Source: Anaerobacterium chartisolvens | Lineage (GTDB): Bacteria > Bacillota > Clostridia > Acetivibrionales > DSM-27016 | Direction: 5' to 3' | NCBI RefSeq assembly: GCF_003337415.1 | Contig: NZ_QPJT01000037.1 | Location: 1-37,631 of the forward strand | DNA: 37,631 nt | Part shown: in pieces, positions 7,232 through 16,227 of the stretch | How positions within the stretch are numbered: the first letter of the stretch is position 1 | How the letters are laid out: the number at the start of each line of letters is the position of its first letter | The notes under the pieces: model-generated | What the model was told of the DNA's origin: nothing | Database searches by the model: none | What the model saw: only the letters and a program-made list of their open reading frames with translations | Position numbers and translations under genes: made by a program

Positions 7232-7305
7232 CGATAAAGATTTTACAAACATGGAGGATATAATTGATTACATCAAGTTATATCCTCCATGTAAAATCTT
7301 TATCG
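7232..7305. repeat. Large inverted repeat (28-bp arms)
   Basis: The left arm 7232-7263 and right arm 7278-7305 pair over 28 bases, interrupted only by an extra AACA (7248-7251) in the left arm. The loop itself can pair (TTGAT-TAC-ATCAA). No T run follows, so it is not an intrinsic terminator. The fold would form a very stable hairpin in the leader of the reductase gene. It may be a MITE-like insertion, an RNase III target or a regulatory element. Confidence 0.8.
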
Positions 7306-7352
7306 CTACATATATAGTAAAATAAAAGGCATTATGGAAGAAGGAAACGGGA

Positions 7353-8087
7353 ATGAAAAAAACGGTGTTGATAACAGGAGCGTCAAGAGGTATAGGGAGA
7401 GCGACTGCGGAGCTTTTTGCATACAGGGGCTGCAATGTTTTGATAAATTACAACAGCTCGCACAGTGACGCTGCGGAGCTTGTGAGTGTGTTAAAGGGAA
7501 ATGGCTTTGAGGCTGAGCTTTTTAAGGCGGATGTTTCGGCACGTGGGCAAGTGGATAGGATGCTTGAATACTGTGCGGAAAGATTTGGAGGCATAGACAT
7601 ACTTGTAAATAACGCGGCAATATCGGATAGCAGGCTTTTTACAGAAATAACACAGAGCGAATGGGACAGAATGCTGGACATAAATCTTAAAGGGGTTTTT
7701 AATTGCACTCAGAGCGCCTTAAAATATATGCTTCCCCAAAAGAGAGGTGTAATAATTAATGTTGCTTCAATGTGGGGCGAGACGGGGGGAGCCTGCGAGG
7801 TACATTATTCAGCCTCCAAGGCGGGCATTATAGGCTTTACAAAGGCTCTTGCAAAGGAGCTGGGCCCATCGGGAATAAGGGTTAACTGCATATCTCCCGG
7901 GGTAATACAAACAGATATGCTGAAAGAGTACGACAGAGACAGCTTAGAGGAGCTAAAAAGCTCTGCGCCTCTTATGAGGCTTGGAACTGCCGGAGATGTG
8001 GCGTCGGGGATATTCTACCTTTCCTCCGATGAGGCGGATTTTATCACGGGGCAGGTACTGGGAATAAACGGAGGCATGGTGATTTAG
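7353..8087 (+). CDS. ymfI: EF-P 5-aminopentanone reductase (YmfI-like SDR)
   Basis: A short-chain dehydrogenase of 244 residues. It has the NAD(P) loop TGASRGIG (8-15), NNAA (86-89), N111 and catalytic S139, Y152 and K156. General SDR features would only say FabG-like. The active-site block WGETGGACEVHYSASK (141-156) matches Bacillus YmfI, which reduces the 5-aminopentanone group on EF-P to 5-aminopentanol. EF-P itself is encoded in this window at 17458 with the required lysine, so substrate and enzyme are both present. The gene is alone, preceded by the large inverted repeat and followed by a bidirectional terminator. An acyl-carrier-protein or other reductase role remains possible. Confidence 0.75.
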   Translation: MKKTVLITGASRGIGRATAELFAYRGCNVLINYNSSHSDAAELVSVLKGNGFEAELFKADVSARGQVDRMLEYCAERFGGIDILVNNAAISDSRLFTEITQSEWDRMLDINLKGVFNCTQSALKYMLPQKRGVIINVASMWGETGGACEVHYSASKAGIIGFTKALAKELGPSGIRVNCISPGVIQTDMLKEYDRDSLEELKSSAPLMRLGTAGDVASGIFYLSSDEADFITGQVLGINGGMVI

Positions 8088-8131
8088 AGGGGAATAGAGG
8101 GCAGGCCTTCTGCCGGAGGTGCTGCACAGCT

Positions 8132-8164
8132 AAAAGGCACATGATTTAAAAATCAGTGCCTTTT
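8132..8164. terminator. Bidirectional terminator between convergent genes
   Basis: AAAAGGCAC (8132-8140) and GTGCCTTTT (8156-8164) are perfect arms, with an inner TGATT/AATCA pair. The T run exists on both strands, so it can serve the reductase gene and the diguanylate cyclase gene ending at 8176. Confidence 0.85.
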
Positions 8165-8175
8165 ATATATAGCTG

Positions 8176-10557
8176 TTATATTCTTTTTTTTAATTGCTTT
8201 TTGTTATACAGATCCAGATCCGCCTTTTTAATAAGATCCTCAAAGGTACAGGGCTGTGACGGTTCAAAATATGCCGTACCCACCGTAAGGGACAGCTTAT
8301 AGGGCTTATGGGAGGTCTGGTTGAATTTCAGGAAGTTGTTTTCAAGCCTCTCTCTTATTTCCTTATCTTCATGCGGAGAAGCGTCTGAAACAATAACGGT
8401 GAATTCGTCTCCTCCCAGACGCGCAATTATGTCCATTCTTCTGAAGGAGATATTAAGTATTTCGGCGGTCTTGGCAATCGCAAAATCACCCTCTGCATGA
8501 CCGTAGCTGTCATTTATCTGCTTTAGCCAGTCCATATCCCCGTAAATAAGAAGGAAGCCTTTTCCGAACGCCTTTGCACGCTCGTAATACTCACAGCCCA
8601 ATTCCATAAAGCCTCTTCTGTTATAAAGCCTTGTAAGCTCATCCTGCAGCGACTGCAAATGAAGCTGCTTGTTATAAAACTCCAGCTCCTTTAACGCCTT
8701 CTTAAGCTGCTCCTCGGCACTTGTTCTCCGTGAAACCTCATCTAAAAGCTGATTGTTGGTCTCAGACAGCTCACTGGTGCGCTCGATAACCTGCTTCTCC
8801 AAATCCAGAGCCTGATTTTTGATTTTTTCTATTAAAAGGGACCCCTTTAGTGCAACACTAAGACGGTAGCGGAATATCTCATAGGTTTTACTTATTTTGC
8901 TGTCAAAGCTGCATATGGAAAGACCCAATTGGTCGTCGCCCTGATTCAACACCTGTACGATTATGCTGAACCTGTCCGCTGATAAAGATTCAAAGAACTT
9001 AGACGGAATAAGGTCCCTGGAGGGAAACGTTATTCCTGAGGGGCCGGTATTAAATCGCCCGCTCTCATCGAAGGCAAGAACCATTCGTGAATATTCCAGA
9101 GGCTTTTCAGGGTCCTCATATAACGTAATGTAGCATTTTTTTATGCCGAGCTCGGGAAGCACCTTATAAACCAGATCCATTTGGGTATTTAAATCAAGGT
9201 TTGTTACCAAATCCTCCCCAAGCAGCTCCAGACTTCCTGTTTGTATGGAGGATAGATGATCCACAGTAGCTGCCGTCCTCTGCAGAGCATCTATAATCTG
9301 TACTCTGGCGGCATGAAAAAGGTTTTCTGCCACAACCAGGCATGACGCATCCGACAGCACAGGCAATATTATCTTTCTTATAGATGACAGAAGGTCATGC
9401 AAAAATGAGATTTTTGCATTTTTCATAATCATCCAGAAAATCATGGCATTCCAAGCATGAATAAACTCATTGCTTTTGTTTTGGTAAAGCTCCTCGTAAA
9501 AAGCATCCAGCAGCTTTTGGGTATATAAAAACAGATGCTCCTGCTCACTGCTGTTTTCGGCAAAGCCTATCAGGCTGTTTATTTCATTCAGCTCTGATAT
9601 AATCTGCTCCTTAAGGCTTTCATAAGGCGCCTCTACGTACTCGTCAAATGAGGCGAAGGTATTGGTGACTATTGCAGGAATACACCCGCATGAGGAGCGG
9701 ATTACCATATCAACCGGAACCTCTGTTTTAAGAGGCACCTTTTCACCGTTTATCATGCGGAGCAGCAAGCTTGACGCAGTACTTGCCTGTGTCAAAAATG
9801 ACTGGTGTACTGTTGTTATTGCATGAAAATGACTGGATTGAGTATCATCAAAGCCTGTTATGGGTATGTTGTCGGGAATTTTGCCCATCCTCTTGTGAAG
9901 CTCTACCAGCGCACCTATAGCCATGTTATCGTTTGAAGAGGCTATTGCGTCAAACTGTATGTTTTTTCTTATAAGCTCCTTCACTGCATTGCTTCCAGAT
10001 TTATGAAGAAAATTGCCGCTGTATACAAGGTCGGGATTAAAAGGAATATTGTGTGCAGTCAATGATTCTATATAGGCCTGAAATCGGACCTCAGTGTCCA
10101 TTGATCCCTCAACGCCCTTTATAAAAGCTATTTTGCTGCAGTTGTGGACTTCAATCAGGTGATCTATTACCTGACGCATACCAGAACGGTTATCTGACGA
10201 CACAGAGCAATATTCATCATATAATTCTCCTACTATTACAATAGGTATATCACTGAAATTGCCCAGCCCTTTTAAAATATTTTTTGATGTTCCGTATCCT
10301 GATATTGAGGAAGAAAGCACTATCAAGCCGTCAAATTTGTTTTTATCCACAAATTCAAACAATATGTTTCTGCTGCGCTCCCACTCGTTAGGTGAATTTA
10401 GCCTGCCGGTTACAAGGCATATGAGATTAATATCGTTTTCAAGTACAAATTCCTGTACCCCCGAAAGAATTATAGACTGATAGTAATCAATATCCTCCCA
10501 TCCCACAACCCAGTCAATCAATAGTCCAAAAGTTAAGCGGTTTTTTTTTAGCTCCAT
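8176..10557 (-). CDS. Diguanylate cyclase with LacI-type substrate-binding sensor
   Basis: A 793-residue protein. Residues about 8-295 form a periplasmic-binding-protein fold as in LacI/GalR regulators (FGLLIDW, KFDGLIVLSS, AIASSNDNMAIGAL, ITGFDD), but with no DNA-binding helix-turn-helix and no signal peptide, so it should be cytoplasmic. A middle region (about 310-560) may be GAF-like. A coiled coil (about 570-630) leads to the GGDEF domain (about 640-793). The active site GGDEF is intact at 715-719, and an inhibitory RxxD site (R706, D709) lies five residues before it, so the enzyme should make cyclic di-GMP with product feedback. The sensed ligand is probably a sugar. GGGGG lies six bases before the ATG. 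No EAL domain is present. Confidence 0.88.
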   Translation of the reverse strand: MELKKNRLTFGLLIDWVVGWEDIDYYQSIILSGVQEFVLENDINLICLVTGRLNSPNEWERSRNILFEFVDKNKFDGLIVLSSSISGYGTSKNILKGLGNFSDIPIVIVGELYDEYCSVSSDNRSGMRQVIDHLIEVHNCSKIAFIKGVEGSMDTEVRFQAYIESLTAHNIPFNPDLVYSGNFLHKSGSNAVKELIRKNIQFDAIASSNDNMAIGALVELHKRMGKIPDNIPITGFDDTQSSHFHAITTVHQSFLTQASTASSLLLRMINGEKVPLKTEVPVDMVIRSSCGCIPAIVTNTFASFDEYVEAPYESLKEQIISELNEINSLIGFAENSSEQEHLFLYTQKLLDAFYEELYQNKSNEFIHAWNAMIFWMIMKNAKISFLHDLLSSIRKIILPVLSDASCLVVAENLFHAARVQIIDALQRTAATVDHLSSIQTGSLELLGEDLVTNLDLNTQMDLVYKVLPELGIKKCYITLYEDPEKPLEYSRMVLAFDESGRFNTGPSGITFPSRDLIPSKFFESLSADRFSIIVQVLNQGDDQLGLSICSFDSKISKTYEIFRYRLSVALKGSLLIEKIKNQALDLEKQVIERTSELSETNNQLLDEVSRRTSAEEQLKKALKELEFYNKQLHLQSLQDELTRLYNRRGFMELGCEYYERAKAFGKGFLLIYGDMDWLKQINDSYGHAEGDFAIAKTAEILNISFRRMDIIARLGGDEFTVIVSDASPHEDKEIRERLENNFLKFNQTSHKPYKLSLTVGTAYFEPSQPCTFEDLIKKADLDLYNKKQLKKRI

Positions 10558-10743
10558 AAAGTACCCCCTATTTTGCTAAGTTAAGAAGTGGCAACCATAT
10601 ATTGTTTTATATATTATATTTTATCAAAGGCAACCATAATAAACAATAATATCTAAAAAATATTATTGCAGCAAATCCATTTTTTGATAACTGCCATAAC
10701 ATTCTATATGTAATTCCTGAAAATTGCAATACTAGAAATAAAA

Positions 10744-10793
10744 AAAGAAGGGATTGGCGCCTATCAAAAACTATCGACAGCCATCCCTTCTTT
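10744..10793 (-). terminator. Intrinsic terminator after the aminotransferase gene
   Basis: AAAGAAGGGAT (10744-10754) and ATCCCTTCTTT (10783-10793) are perfect arms, extended by GGC/GCC. On the minus strand the stem is followed by a T run, ending the transcript of the gene at 10812-11882. Confidence 0.8.
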
Positions 10794-10811
10794 AAAAAAA
10801 TATGATTGCGA

Positions 10812-11882
10812 TTATTTTACTTCCACTGTCCAATTAAAGGTGTCGGGGAGTTCGCCGCTCTGTATGCCGGTTATGGTATCATATATATGAGACGACAGTT
10901 CTCCCGTACAGCCATTGTTGACAATTATACCGGTGCCGTTCCAGTTCAGCTCGCCTATGGGAGATATAACGGCAGCCGTTCCCGTTCCGAAGGCTTCCTC
11001 GAGAAGCCCTGCCTTATGGGCATCAAAAACCTCCTGAATTGCTATTCTTCTCTCAGTCACCTTAATTCCCATGCTCTTTAAAAGATGTATTGTCGAGTCT
11101 CTTGTAATTCCAGGCAATATGCTGCCCTCAAGTGACGGAGTTATAACCTCTCCGTTTATTTTAAAGAATACATTCATGGAGCCGACCTCTTCGACATATT
11201 TTTTCTCTACGCCGTCCAGCCATAAAACCTGTATATACCCTTTTTCCGCAGCCTCTGCCTGAGCCTTCAGGCTTGCGGCATAATTCCCGCAGGTTTTGGC
11301 AAAGCCGGTGCCCCCTTTGACAGCCCGCACATAACTGTTTTCAACATATATTTTCACAGGATTTATTCCAGTCGAATAGTATGCACCGACAGGAGACAGT
11401 ATCACAATGAACTTATATGTATTTGAAGGGTGAACGCCCAAAACGGCATCGGTTGCAAAAATAAACGGCCTTATATAAAGAGAGGTACCCTGGGAGGCAG
11501 GTATCCAGTCTCTATCAATGTTTACAAGAGCTTTGACAGCATCGACAAAAAAATCTTCATCAATTTGAGGTATACACATTCTTGCATTTGTTACGTTTAT
11601 TCTCTGCATGTTCTTATGAGGCCTGAACAGAAGTATTCTTCCGTCTTGGGTATTATAGGCCTTCATGCCCTCAAAAATTGCCTGTCCATAGTGCAGGGCC
11701 GCTGTAGCAGGGTCAAGCTCCAGAGGGCCGTAGGGGACTATTCTGGCATCATGCCAGCCGGTACCTTCGGTATAGTCCATAATGAACATATGATCAGTAA
11801 AATACTTTCCAAACCCAAGATTGCTCTGATCGGGCTTGGCCTTGGGCGATTTTGTCTTATCAATCCTGATTTCATGTGACAT
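10812..11882 (-). CDS. ilvE: Branched-chain amino acid aminotransferase
   Basis: A PLP enzyme (fold type IV, BCAT type II) that interconverts leucine, isoleucine and valine with their 2-oxo acids, using glutamate. The PLP lysine is K196 in KGGTGFAKTCGNY. Further family motifs are YGQAIFEGMKAY, GTSLYIRPF and EAFGTGTAAV. The length is 356 residues, normal for the family. ATG 11882 is preferred over the TTG at 11891, because AAAGGGG (about 10 bases upstream) would overlap the TTG start. It is monocistronic. No T-box leader is visible in the 275 bases upstream. Confidence 0.95.
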   Translation of the reverse strand: MSHEIRIDKTKSPKAKPDQSNLGFGKYFTDHMFIMDYTEGTGWHDARIVPYGPLELDPATAALHYGQAIFEGMKAYNTQDGRILLFRPHKNMQRINVTNARMCIPQIDEDFFVDAVKALVNIDRDWIPASQGTSLYIRPFIFATDAVLGVHPSNTYKFIVILSPVGAYYSTGINPVKIYVENSYVRAVKGGTGFAKTCGNYAASLKAQAEAAEKGYIQVLWLDGVEKKYVEEVGSMNVFFKINGEVITPSLEGSILPGITRDSTIHLLKSMGIKVTERRIAIQEVFDAHKAGLLEEAFGTGTAAVISPIGELNWNGTGIIVNNGCTGELSSHIYDTITGIQSGELPDTFNWTVEVK

Positions 11883-12157
11883 AGTAAGCAAACCCCTTTC
11901 GAAAATAGATTATGAATACAAAATTTGCAGATTCTTACACGCACTACCCATAATCAGAAAACCTATTTATTATTCATTATATTATGCAACTTTTTCACTG
12001 AAAAATCCAGCTTTTTTATGTTTTAGAAGCAAAAATTATTTATACTCTGCCGTATATATGAAAATTTCTCTATTTTTGTTGATATGGATAATCTAATTTG
12101 CTATTATATTCATAGCTTAACAGCACCATTTATATATTATATTTCGGGAGGGCCGGT

Positions 12158-12664
12158 ATGTTTGAAAAATTTTATCCTGATCTCATGCTTGACGGGGTTT
12201 GGGATATAGACCTTGACAGCCTGCAAAAAAAAGGCATAAAGGGGCTTATACTGGACATAGACAATACTCTTGTGCCTCAGTACACCAAGGAAGCAGATGA
12301 AAATGCCGTTAAGTGGATTGAAAGGGTAAAAAACTCCGGGTTTAAAATCTGCATCGTTTCAAATGCCTCTAAAAAAAGAGTATTAAAATTTAATGACAGC
12401 ATCAGTGTGCTTACCGTACACAGGGCCTCTAAGCCCGGTACCGCGGCATTTAAAAAAGCCGCGCGGCTGATGGGAATTGAGCTCTGCGAGTCGGCGGTAG
12501 TGGGAGACCAGATTTTCACAGATATATACGGAGGAAACAGGGCGGGGGCATTTACAATACTGGTAAAGCCGATAGATAAGCGGGAGTTTATTTTTGTCAG
12601 GCTCAAGAGGATACCTGAGAAGCTGGTGCTGAGGAAATACAAGAAAAGCACCAAAGGCTCCTGA
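12158..12664 (+). CDS. yqeG: YqeG family HAD-type phosphatase
   Basis: A 168-residue HAD hydrolase. The catalytic loop LDIDNT gives nucleophile D33 and D35. Motif II is SNAS (about 69-72), motif III the lysine in SKPG, and motif IV GDQIFTD. The start follows a GGGAGG site. This family is conserved in Firmicutes and in Bacillus lies in the yqeG-yqeH-aroE cluster. Here it is directly followed by aroE (37 bases apart), which repeats that association without YqeH. Its substrate is not firmly known; phosphatidylglycerophosphate phosphatase relatives exist in plants and cyanobacteria. Confidence 0.92.
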   Translation: MFEKFYPDLMLDGVWDIDLDSLQKKGIKGLILDIDNTLVPQYTKEADENAVKWIERVKNSGFKICIVSNASKKRVLKFNDSISVLTVHRASKPGTAAFKKAARLMGIELCESAVVGDQIFTDIYGGNRAGAFTILVKPIDKREFIFVRLKRIPEKLVLRKYKKSTKGS

Positions 12665-12701
12665 AAACGTAAATAAACTTTATTTTTGGGGAAGAGAAGA
12701 T

Positions 12702-13601
12702 ATGCATATAGATAACAGAGTAACGGGTGAGACCAGATTTGTGGGGCTGATAGGAAATCCTGTCGAGCATTCGATATCCCCTCAGCTGCATAATACAATA
12801 AGCAGTTGTCTGGGAGTGGATTTGATTTATATACCCTTTAAGGTGGAGGAAGCAGGCCTTAAGGATGCCGTAAACGGACTCAAGGCGCTCAATATCAAGG
12901 GTTTTAACGTAACAACACCCTATAAAAAGGATATAATGAAATACATTGATGAAAACTCAAAGGAAGCCCTTTTGATGGGAGCGGTGAATACCGTTAAAAA
13001 TATTGACGGCAGGCTTTACGGATATAACACCGATGCCGAAGGCTTTTCGAGAGCCTTTAAAGAGGAGGTGGGAGAGGGCTTTAAGGGTAAAAAAATTGCT
13101 ATTATAGGTGCGGGAGGAGCCGCAAGGGCCATAACAGTTAAAATTGCCATAGAGGGTGCGGCGGAAATCAGCATAATTAACCGCACACTGCAAAAGGCAC
13201 ACGATATTGCCGGCATAATAGAAAATAACTATTCAATGAACGTGGGATGCTTCGGAACGGACGAGGGTGCGGCGGGAGATGCATTGAGGCAGGCGGATAT
13301 AATTATAAACACCACCTCCATAGGCATGTATCCTAATACCAATGAAAGTCCTTTAAAAAAAGGTATAAAGCTTTCAGACAGCCAAATAGTATATGACATA
13401 ATTTACAACCCTTCCGTAACAAAGCTTCTTGCAGGGGCCCAAAGGTATGGTGCCAAAGCCGTAAACGGACTTGGGATGCTTTTTTATCAGGGAATATATG
13501 CGTATGAAATATGGACGGGCATTAAGATACCTAAGGATGCTCTGAAGCATATAAATGAATCTTTTGTGAATATTTTGAAAAATAAAGGTTTTAAGTCTTA
13601 G
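12702..13601 (+). CDS. aroE: Shikimate dehydrogenase
   Basis: Reduces 3-dehydroshikimate to shikimate with NADPH in the chorismate pathway. Shikimate-site residues visible are S24 and S26 (EHSISPQ), the catalytic K75 (NVTTPYKKD), N96 (GAVNTV) and D111 (YNTDAEGF). The nucleotide loop is GAGGAA (136-141), and NTTSIGMYPN follows. At 299 residues it is slightly longer than most because of a short N-terminal extension. It sits in the same strand run as aroQ, the preceding pathway step, three genes downstream. Confidence 0.96.
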   Translation: MHIDNRVTGETRFVGLIGNPVEHSISPQLHNTISSCLGVDLIYIPFKVEEAGLKDAVNGLKALNIKGFNVTTPYKKDIMKYIDENSKEALLMGAVNTVKNIDGRLYGYNTDAEGFSRAFKEEVGEGFKGKKIAIIGAGGAARAITVKIAIEGAAEISIINRTLQKAHDIAGIIENNYSMNVGCFGTDEGAAGDALRQADIIINTTSIGMYPNTNESPLKKGIKLSDSQIVYDIIYNPSVTKLLAGAQRYGAKAVNGLGMLFYQGIYAYEIWTGIKIPKDALKHINESFVNILKNKGFKS

Positions 13602-13666
13602 ACAGCGAATATAATTTATATATAAAATAAATACTTATATCTTTATTTAAGAAAGCAGCAAAAGAT

Positions 13667-14470
13667 ATGGATTGCTTTTATTATTCCCTCATGTTTATAT
13701 TGGGGCTGGCGGCAGGGATGCTTATTAATGCCTGCATATGCAGAATTCCGTTTGGAAAGCCGCTGTTCAAGCTTCCGCTGAGTTGTGCGGAGTGTGGCGC
13801 GGCATTAGGCCTTACCGAGCGTATTCCTGTTTTAGGCTATATTGTCCTGAAAGGAAAATACCGCTGCTGCGGCAAGGGCATTTCATTAAGATATTCCATT
13901 GTAGAGCTGCTTACGGCAGTTGTTTTTTTGATTTTACTCAAAAGGTTTTCCGTATCGGCGGAGCTTCTGGCGGCAGTATTTCTGATGTCCATACTTATAG
14001 CGGTGTTTTTTATAGATATAGATCACAGGATTATCCCAGACAGCCTTGTTGTGGCCGGTATTGCCGGGGGACTGGTGCTGGCGGCCTATAATGCATTTAC
14101 GGGAGCGCCTGTGTTTGGAGAAGGTTTTTGGGGAGGGCGGCTTTTAGGGCTTCTGCCGGGAACGGGAGTATTTTTTCTTGTGGCTCTTATCGGGATGCTT
14201 ATTTACAAAACCGAGGATGCTATGGGAATGGGAGATGTGAAGCTGTTTGCTCCCATTGGTATTTTTTTGGGATGGAGGCTGTGTATAGTAGCTGTGATGC
14301 TTACGGTAATATTGTCGGGTATAACAGGCATTGTTCTAATTGTGCTTCGATTGAAGGAGAGGAAGGATACCATACCCTTCGGCCCCTTTATAGTTATAGG
14401 CACCTTTATTGCAATGCTTTATGGCATGGATATATTTAACTGGTACATATGCCGGATTGCAGGCATTTAG
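13667..14470 (+). CDS. Prepilin peptidase / N-methyltransferase (A24 family)
   Basis: A 267-residue membrane protein with about seven or eight hydrophobic helices. It should cut the leader of type IV pilin-like proteins and methylate the new N-terminus. The N-terminal cytoplasmic loop has paired cysteines (CAEC at 40-43, CC at 67-68) typical of the zinc-binding DUF2134 segment. The two catalytic aspartates lie in FIDIDHRIIPD (117-125) and in GMGDVKL. It may serve competence pili (ComC) or other type IV pili. The next gene is a ComFB protein, which favours the competence reading. The ribosome site is weak (aaagcagcaaaag). Confidence 0.9.
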   Translation: MDCFYYSLMFILGLAAGMLINACICRIPFGKPLFKLPLSCAECGAALGLTERIPVLGYIVLKGKYRCCGKGISLRYSIVELLTAVVFLILLKRFSVSAELLAAVFLMSILIAVFFIDIDHRIIPDSLVVAGIAGGLVLAAYNAFTGAPVFGEGFWGGRLLGLLPGTGVFFLVALIGMLIYKTEDAMGMGDVKLFAPIGIFLGWRLCIVAVMLTVILSGITGIVLIVLRLKERKDTIPFGPFIVIGTFIAMLYGMDIFNWYICRIAGI

Positions 14471-14529
14471 TCAAATCGCAGGTATTTAAAAGGAAGGCTC
14501 AAAAAAACAATATTTATGGAGGGGTTGTT

Positions 14530-14796
14530 ATGCCGCAGATCAAAAATTACATGGAGGAAATTGTGTTTAACCAGATGAAGGAAGTGTTGAGCGATATAAA
14601 TGTATGCTCATGTGAAAAGTGTGTTATGGATATCGCAGCCATAGCCTTAAATGCTCTGCCTCCCAAATACATCGTGACTGAAAAGGGAGAGCTGTTTTCT
14701 AAGATTGATTCTCTTAAACAGCAGTTTGAGGTGGACGTAATATCTGCAATAACCAGGGCGGCGGTGCTGGTAAAAAGAAATCCCAGACACGACTAA
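14530..14796 (+). CDS. comFB: ComFB family late-competence protein
   Basis: An 88-residue protein with the ComFB pattern: an N-terminal helix MEEIVFNQMKEVL, two cysteine pairs (CSCEKC), then ALPPKY. The family includes Bacillus ComFB; some relatives bind cyclic di-nucleotides in cyanobacteria, which is knowledge of the family only. ATG 14530 has GGAGGGG seven bases before it, so the longer in-frame start at 14449, overlapping the peptidase gene, is rejected. It follows the prepilin peptidase by 59 bases. Confidence 0.88.
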   Translation: MPQIKNYMEEIVFNQMKEVLSDINVCSCEKCVMDIAAIALNALPPKYIVTEKGELFSKIDSLKQQFEVDVISAITRAAVLVKRNPRHD

Positions 14797-14906
14797 AGCA
14801 CCGTTCGGAGCGCTTTGTTTTTACACATGCACATAATAAGCACGCTAATGGAGAATATATATTATGACAAATGTGAGGCGTGTATTACAGCTCAAGGAGA
14901 GGGCAG

Positions 14907-15794
14907 ATGATTAGATTTGGACCGTCGGGAAATTCGGAGAGCTTTTATGAGCAGGGAAACAAGTCTTCTGTGCAAATGCCGGGATGGCTGAATAGAATGG
15001 GGCTTAATGCGTATGAATACCAGTGCAGCAGGGGTGTGAATATAGACGAGGCTGTGGCCGGGCGTATAGGAGAGCAGGCTGCCATAAACGATGTATTCTT
15101 AAGCGTGCATGCTCCATACTACATAAACCTTGCCAGCCCCGAGGAGGAAAAGAGAAATAATTCAATTAACTACATAATTGATACCATGAAGGCTGCAAAA
15201 TGGATGGGAGCAAAAAGAATTGTGGTGCATACCGGTTCCTGCGGCAAGGTTGACAGGAAGTGGGCGTTCAACACCGCCTCTGCCGCTCTTATGGAGGCGA
15301 TACGGCAGTGCGACAGGCTCGGACTTGGGGATATTGCAATATGCCCGGAGGTTCTGGGTAAAATGAACCAGTTGGGAAATCTGGATGAAATATTGGAAAT
15401 GTGCCGTCTTGATGAAAGACTGATTCCCACTATTGATTTTGCACATTTACATGCAAGGGGCATGGGCTGCTTAAACACCTCCGATGACTTTGAGGGTGTG
15501 TTAAATAAAATAGAAGCGGCTCTGGGATATCAACGGCTTAAACACATTCATATTCATTTCAGCAGGGTGGAATTTACGGCAGGAGGGGAAAAAAGGCACT
15601 GCTGCTATGACGATGTGCGGTTTGGCCCTGATTTTGAATTTTTGGCTGAGCTGCTGTACATAAAAAGAATGGAGCCTGTGATTATTTGTGAATCCAGAGG
15701 TTCTATGGCTGAGGATGCACTTAAGCTTAAAAACATTTATGAAAAGCACGCTGCAAGGGGGGGAATAGGCTGTGAAAAAGGTTTTGATCATTAA
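14907..15794 (+). CDS. Endonuclease IV-like TIM-barrel protein
   Basis: A 295-residue protein of the AP endonuclease 2 / sugar isomerase superfamily. The Nfo-type metal ligands are recognisable in order: H in HAPY, H in VVHTG, E in ICPE, D and H in DFAHLHA, H in HIHFS, a histidine in KRHCC and E in ICES. Deoxyribonuclease IV activity on abasic DNA is therefore the best guess, and an isomerase role is the alternative. ATG 14907 is chosen because AAGGAG (14894-14899) precedes it; the GTG at 14880 has no site. Its end overlaps the aroQ start by 23 bases, so the two are probably co-translated. Confidence 0.8.
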   Translation: MIRFGPSGNSESFYEQGNKSSVQMPGWLNRMGLNAYEYQCSRGVNIDEAVAGRIGEQAAINDVFLSVHAPYYINLASPEEEKRNNSINYIIDTMKAAKWMGAKRIVVHTGSCGKVDRKWAFNTASAALMEAIRQCDRLGLGDIAICPEVLGKMNQLGNLDEILEMCRLDERLIPTIDFAHLHARGMGCLNTSDDFEGVLNKIEAALGYQRLKHIHIHFSRVEFTAGGEKRHCCYDDVRFGPDFEFLAELLYIKRMEPVIICESRGSMAEDALKLKNIYEKHAARGGIGCEKGFDH

Positions 15795-16200
15795 TGGACC
15801 TAATCTGAATATGCTTGGAATTCGTGAAAAGGGCATATATGGGAATGAAACGCTTGAGGATATAGCAAGAAGGGTAATGGAGGAGTCGGGGAGGATGGGC
15901 ATGGAAACCGACTTTGTGCAAAGCAACCATGAGGGAGAAATAATAGATAAAATTCATGCCGCAAGGGGAAGGTACGATGTAATAATTATAAACCCCGGAG
16001 CATACACGCACTACAGCATAGCTATAAGGGACGCCATTGCGGCGGCGGAGGTGCCTGCTATAGAGGTTCATTTGTCTAACGTCCACGCAAGGGAGGAGTT
16101 TCGCAGCAAATCGGTTATTGCGCCGGTGTGCAGGGGGCAGATAAGCGGGTTCGGAGGGAGCAGCTATATTGTGGCCCTTCATGCGGCGGAGCTTATTTGA
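15772..16200 (+). CDS. aroQ: 3-Dehydroquinate dehydratase, type II
   Basis: Removes water from 3-dehydroquinate to give 3-dehydroshikimate, the substrate of AroE encoded upstream. At 142 residues it has the usual size. Key residues are N11 (GPNLNMLG), R18 and the catalytic Y23 (REKGIYG), the NPGAYTHYS loop and EVHLSNVHAREEFR. The GTG start lies inside the previous gene and is preceded by AAGGGGGGG. The peptidase gene follows 27 bases later. Confidence 0.96.
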   Translation: MKKVLIINGPNLNMLGIREKGIYGNETLEDIARRVMEESGRMGMETDFVQSNHEGEIIDKIHAARGRYDVIIINPGAYTHYSIAIRDAIAAAEVPAIEVHLSNVHAREEFRSKSVIAPVCRGQISGFGGSSYIVALHAAELI

Positions 16201-16227
16201 TGCTTGCGGTTTAGGAGAGGGAGTATT

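Noticed and set aside
11883-12157. T-box leader for the branched-chain aminotransferase
   Set aside because: No T-box sequence, no specifier stem-loop and no antiterminator/terminator pair could be seen on the minus strand.
12277-12798. 173-codon minus-strand frame across yqeG and aroE
   Set aside because: Antisense to two well-supported genes with catalytic motifs; hydrophobic serine-leucine-rich shadow.
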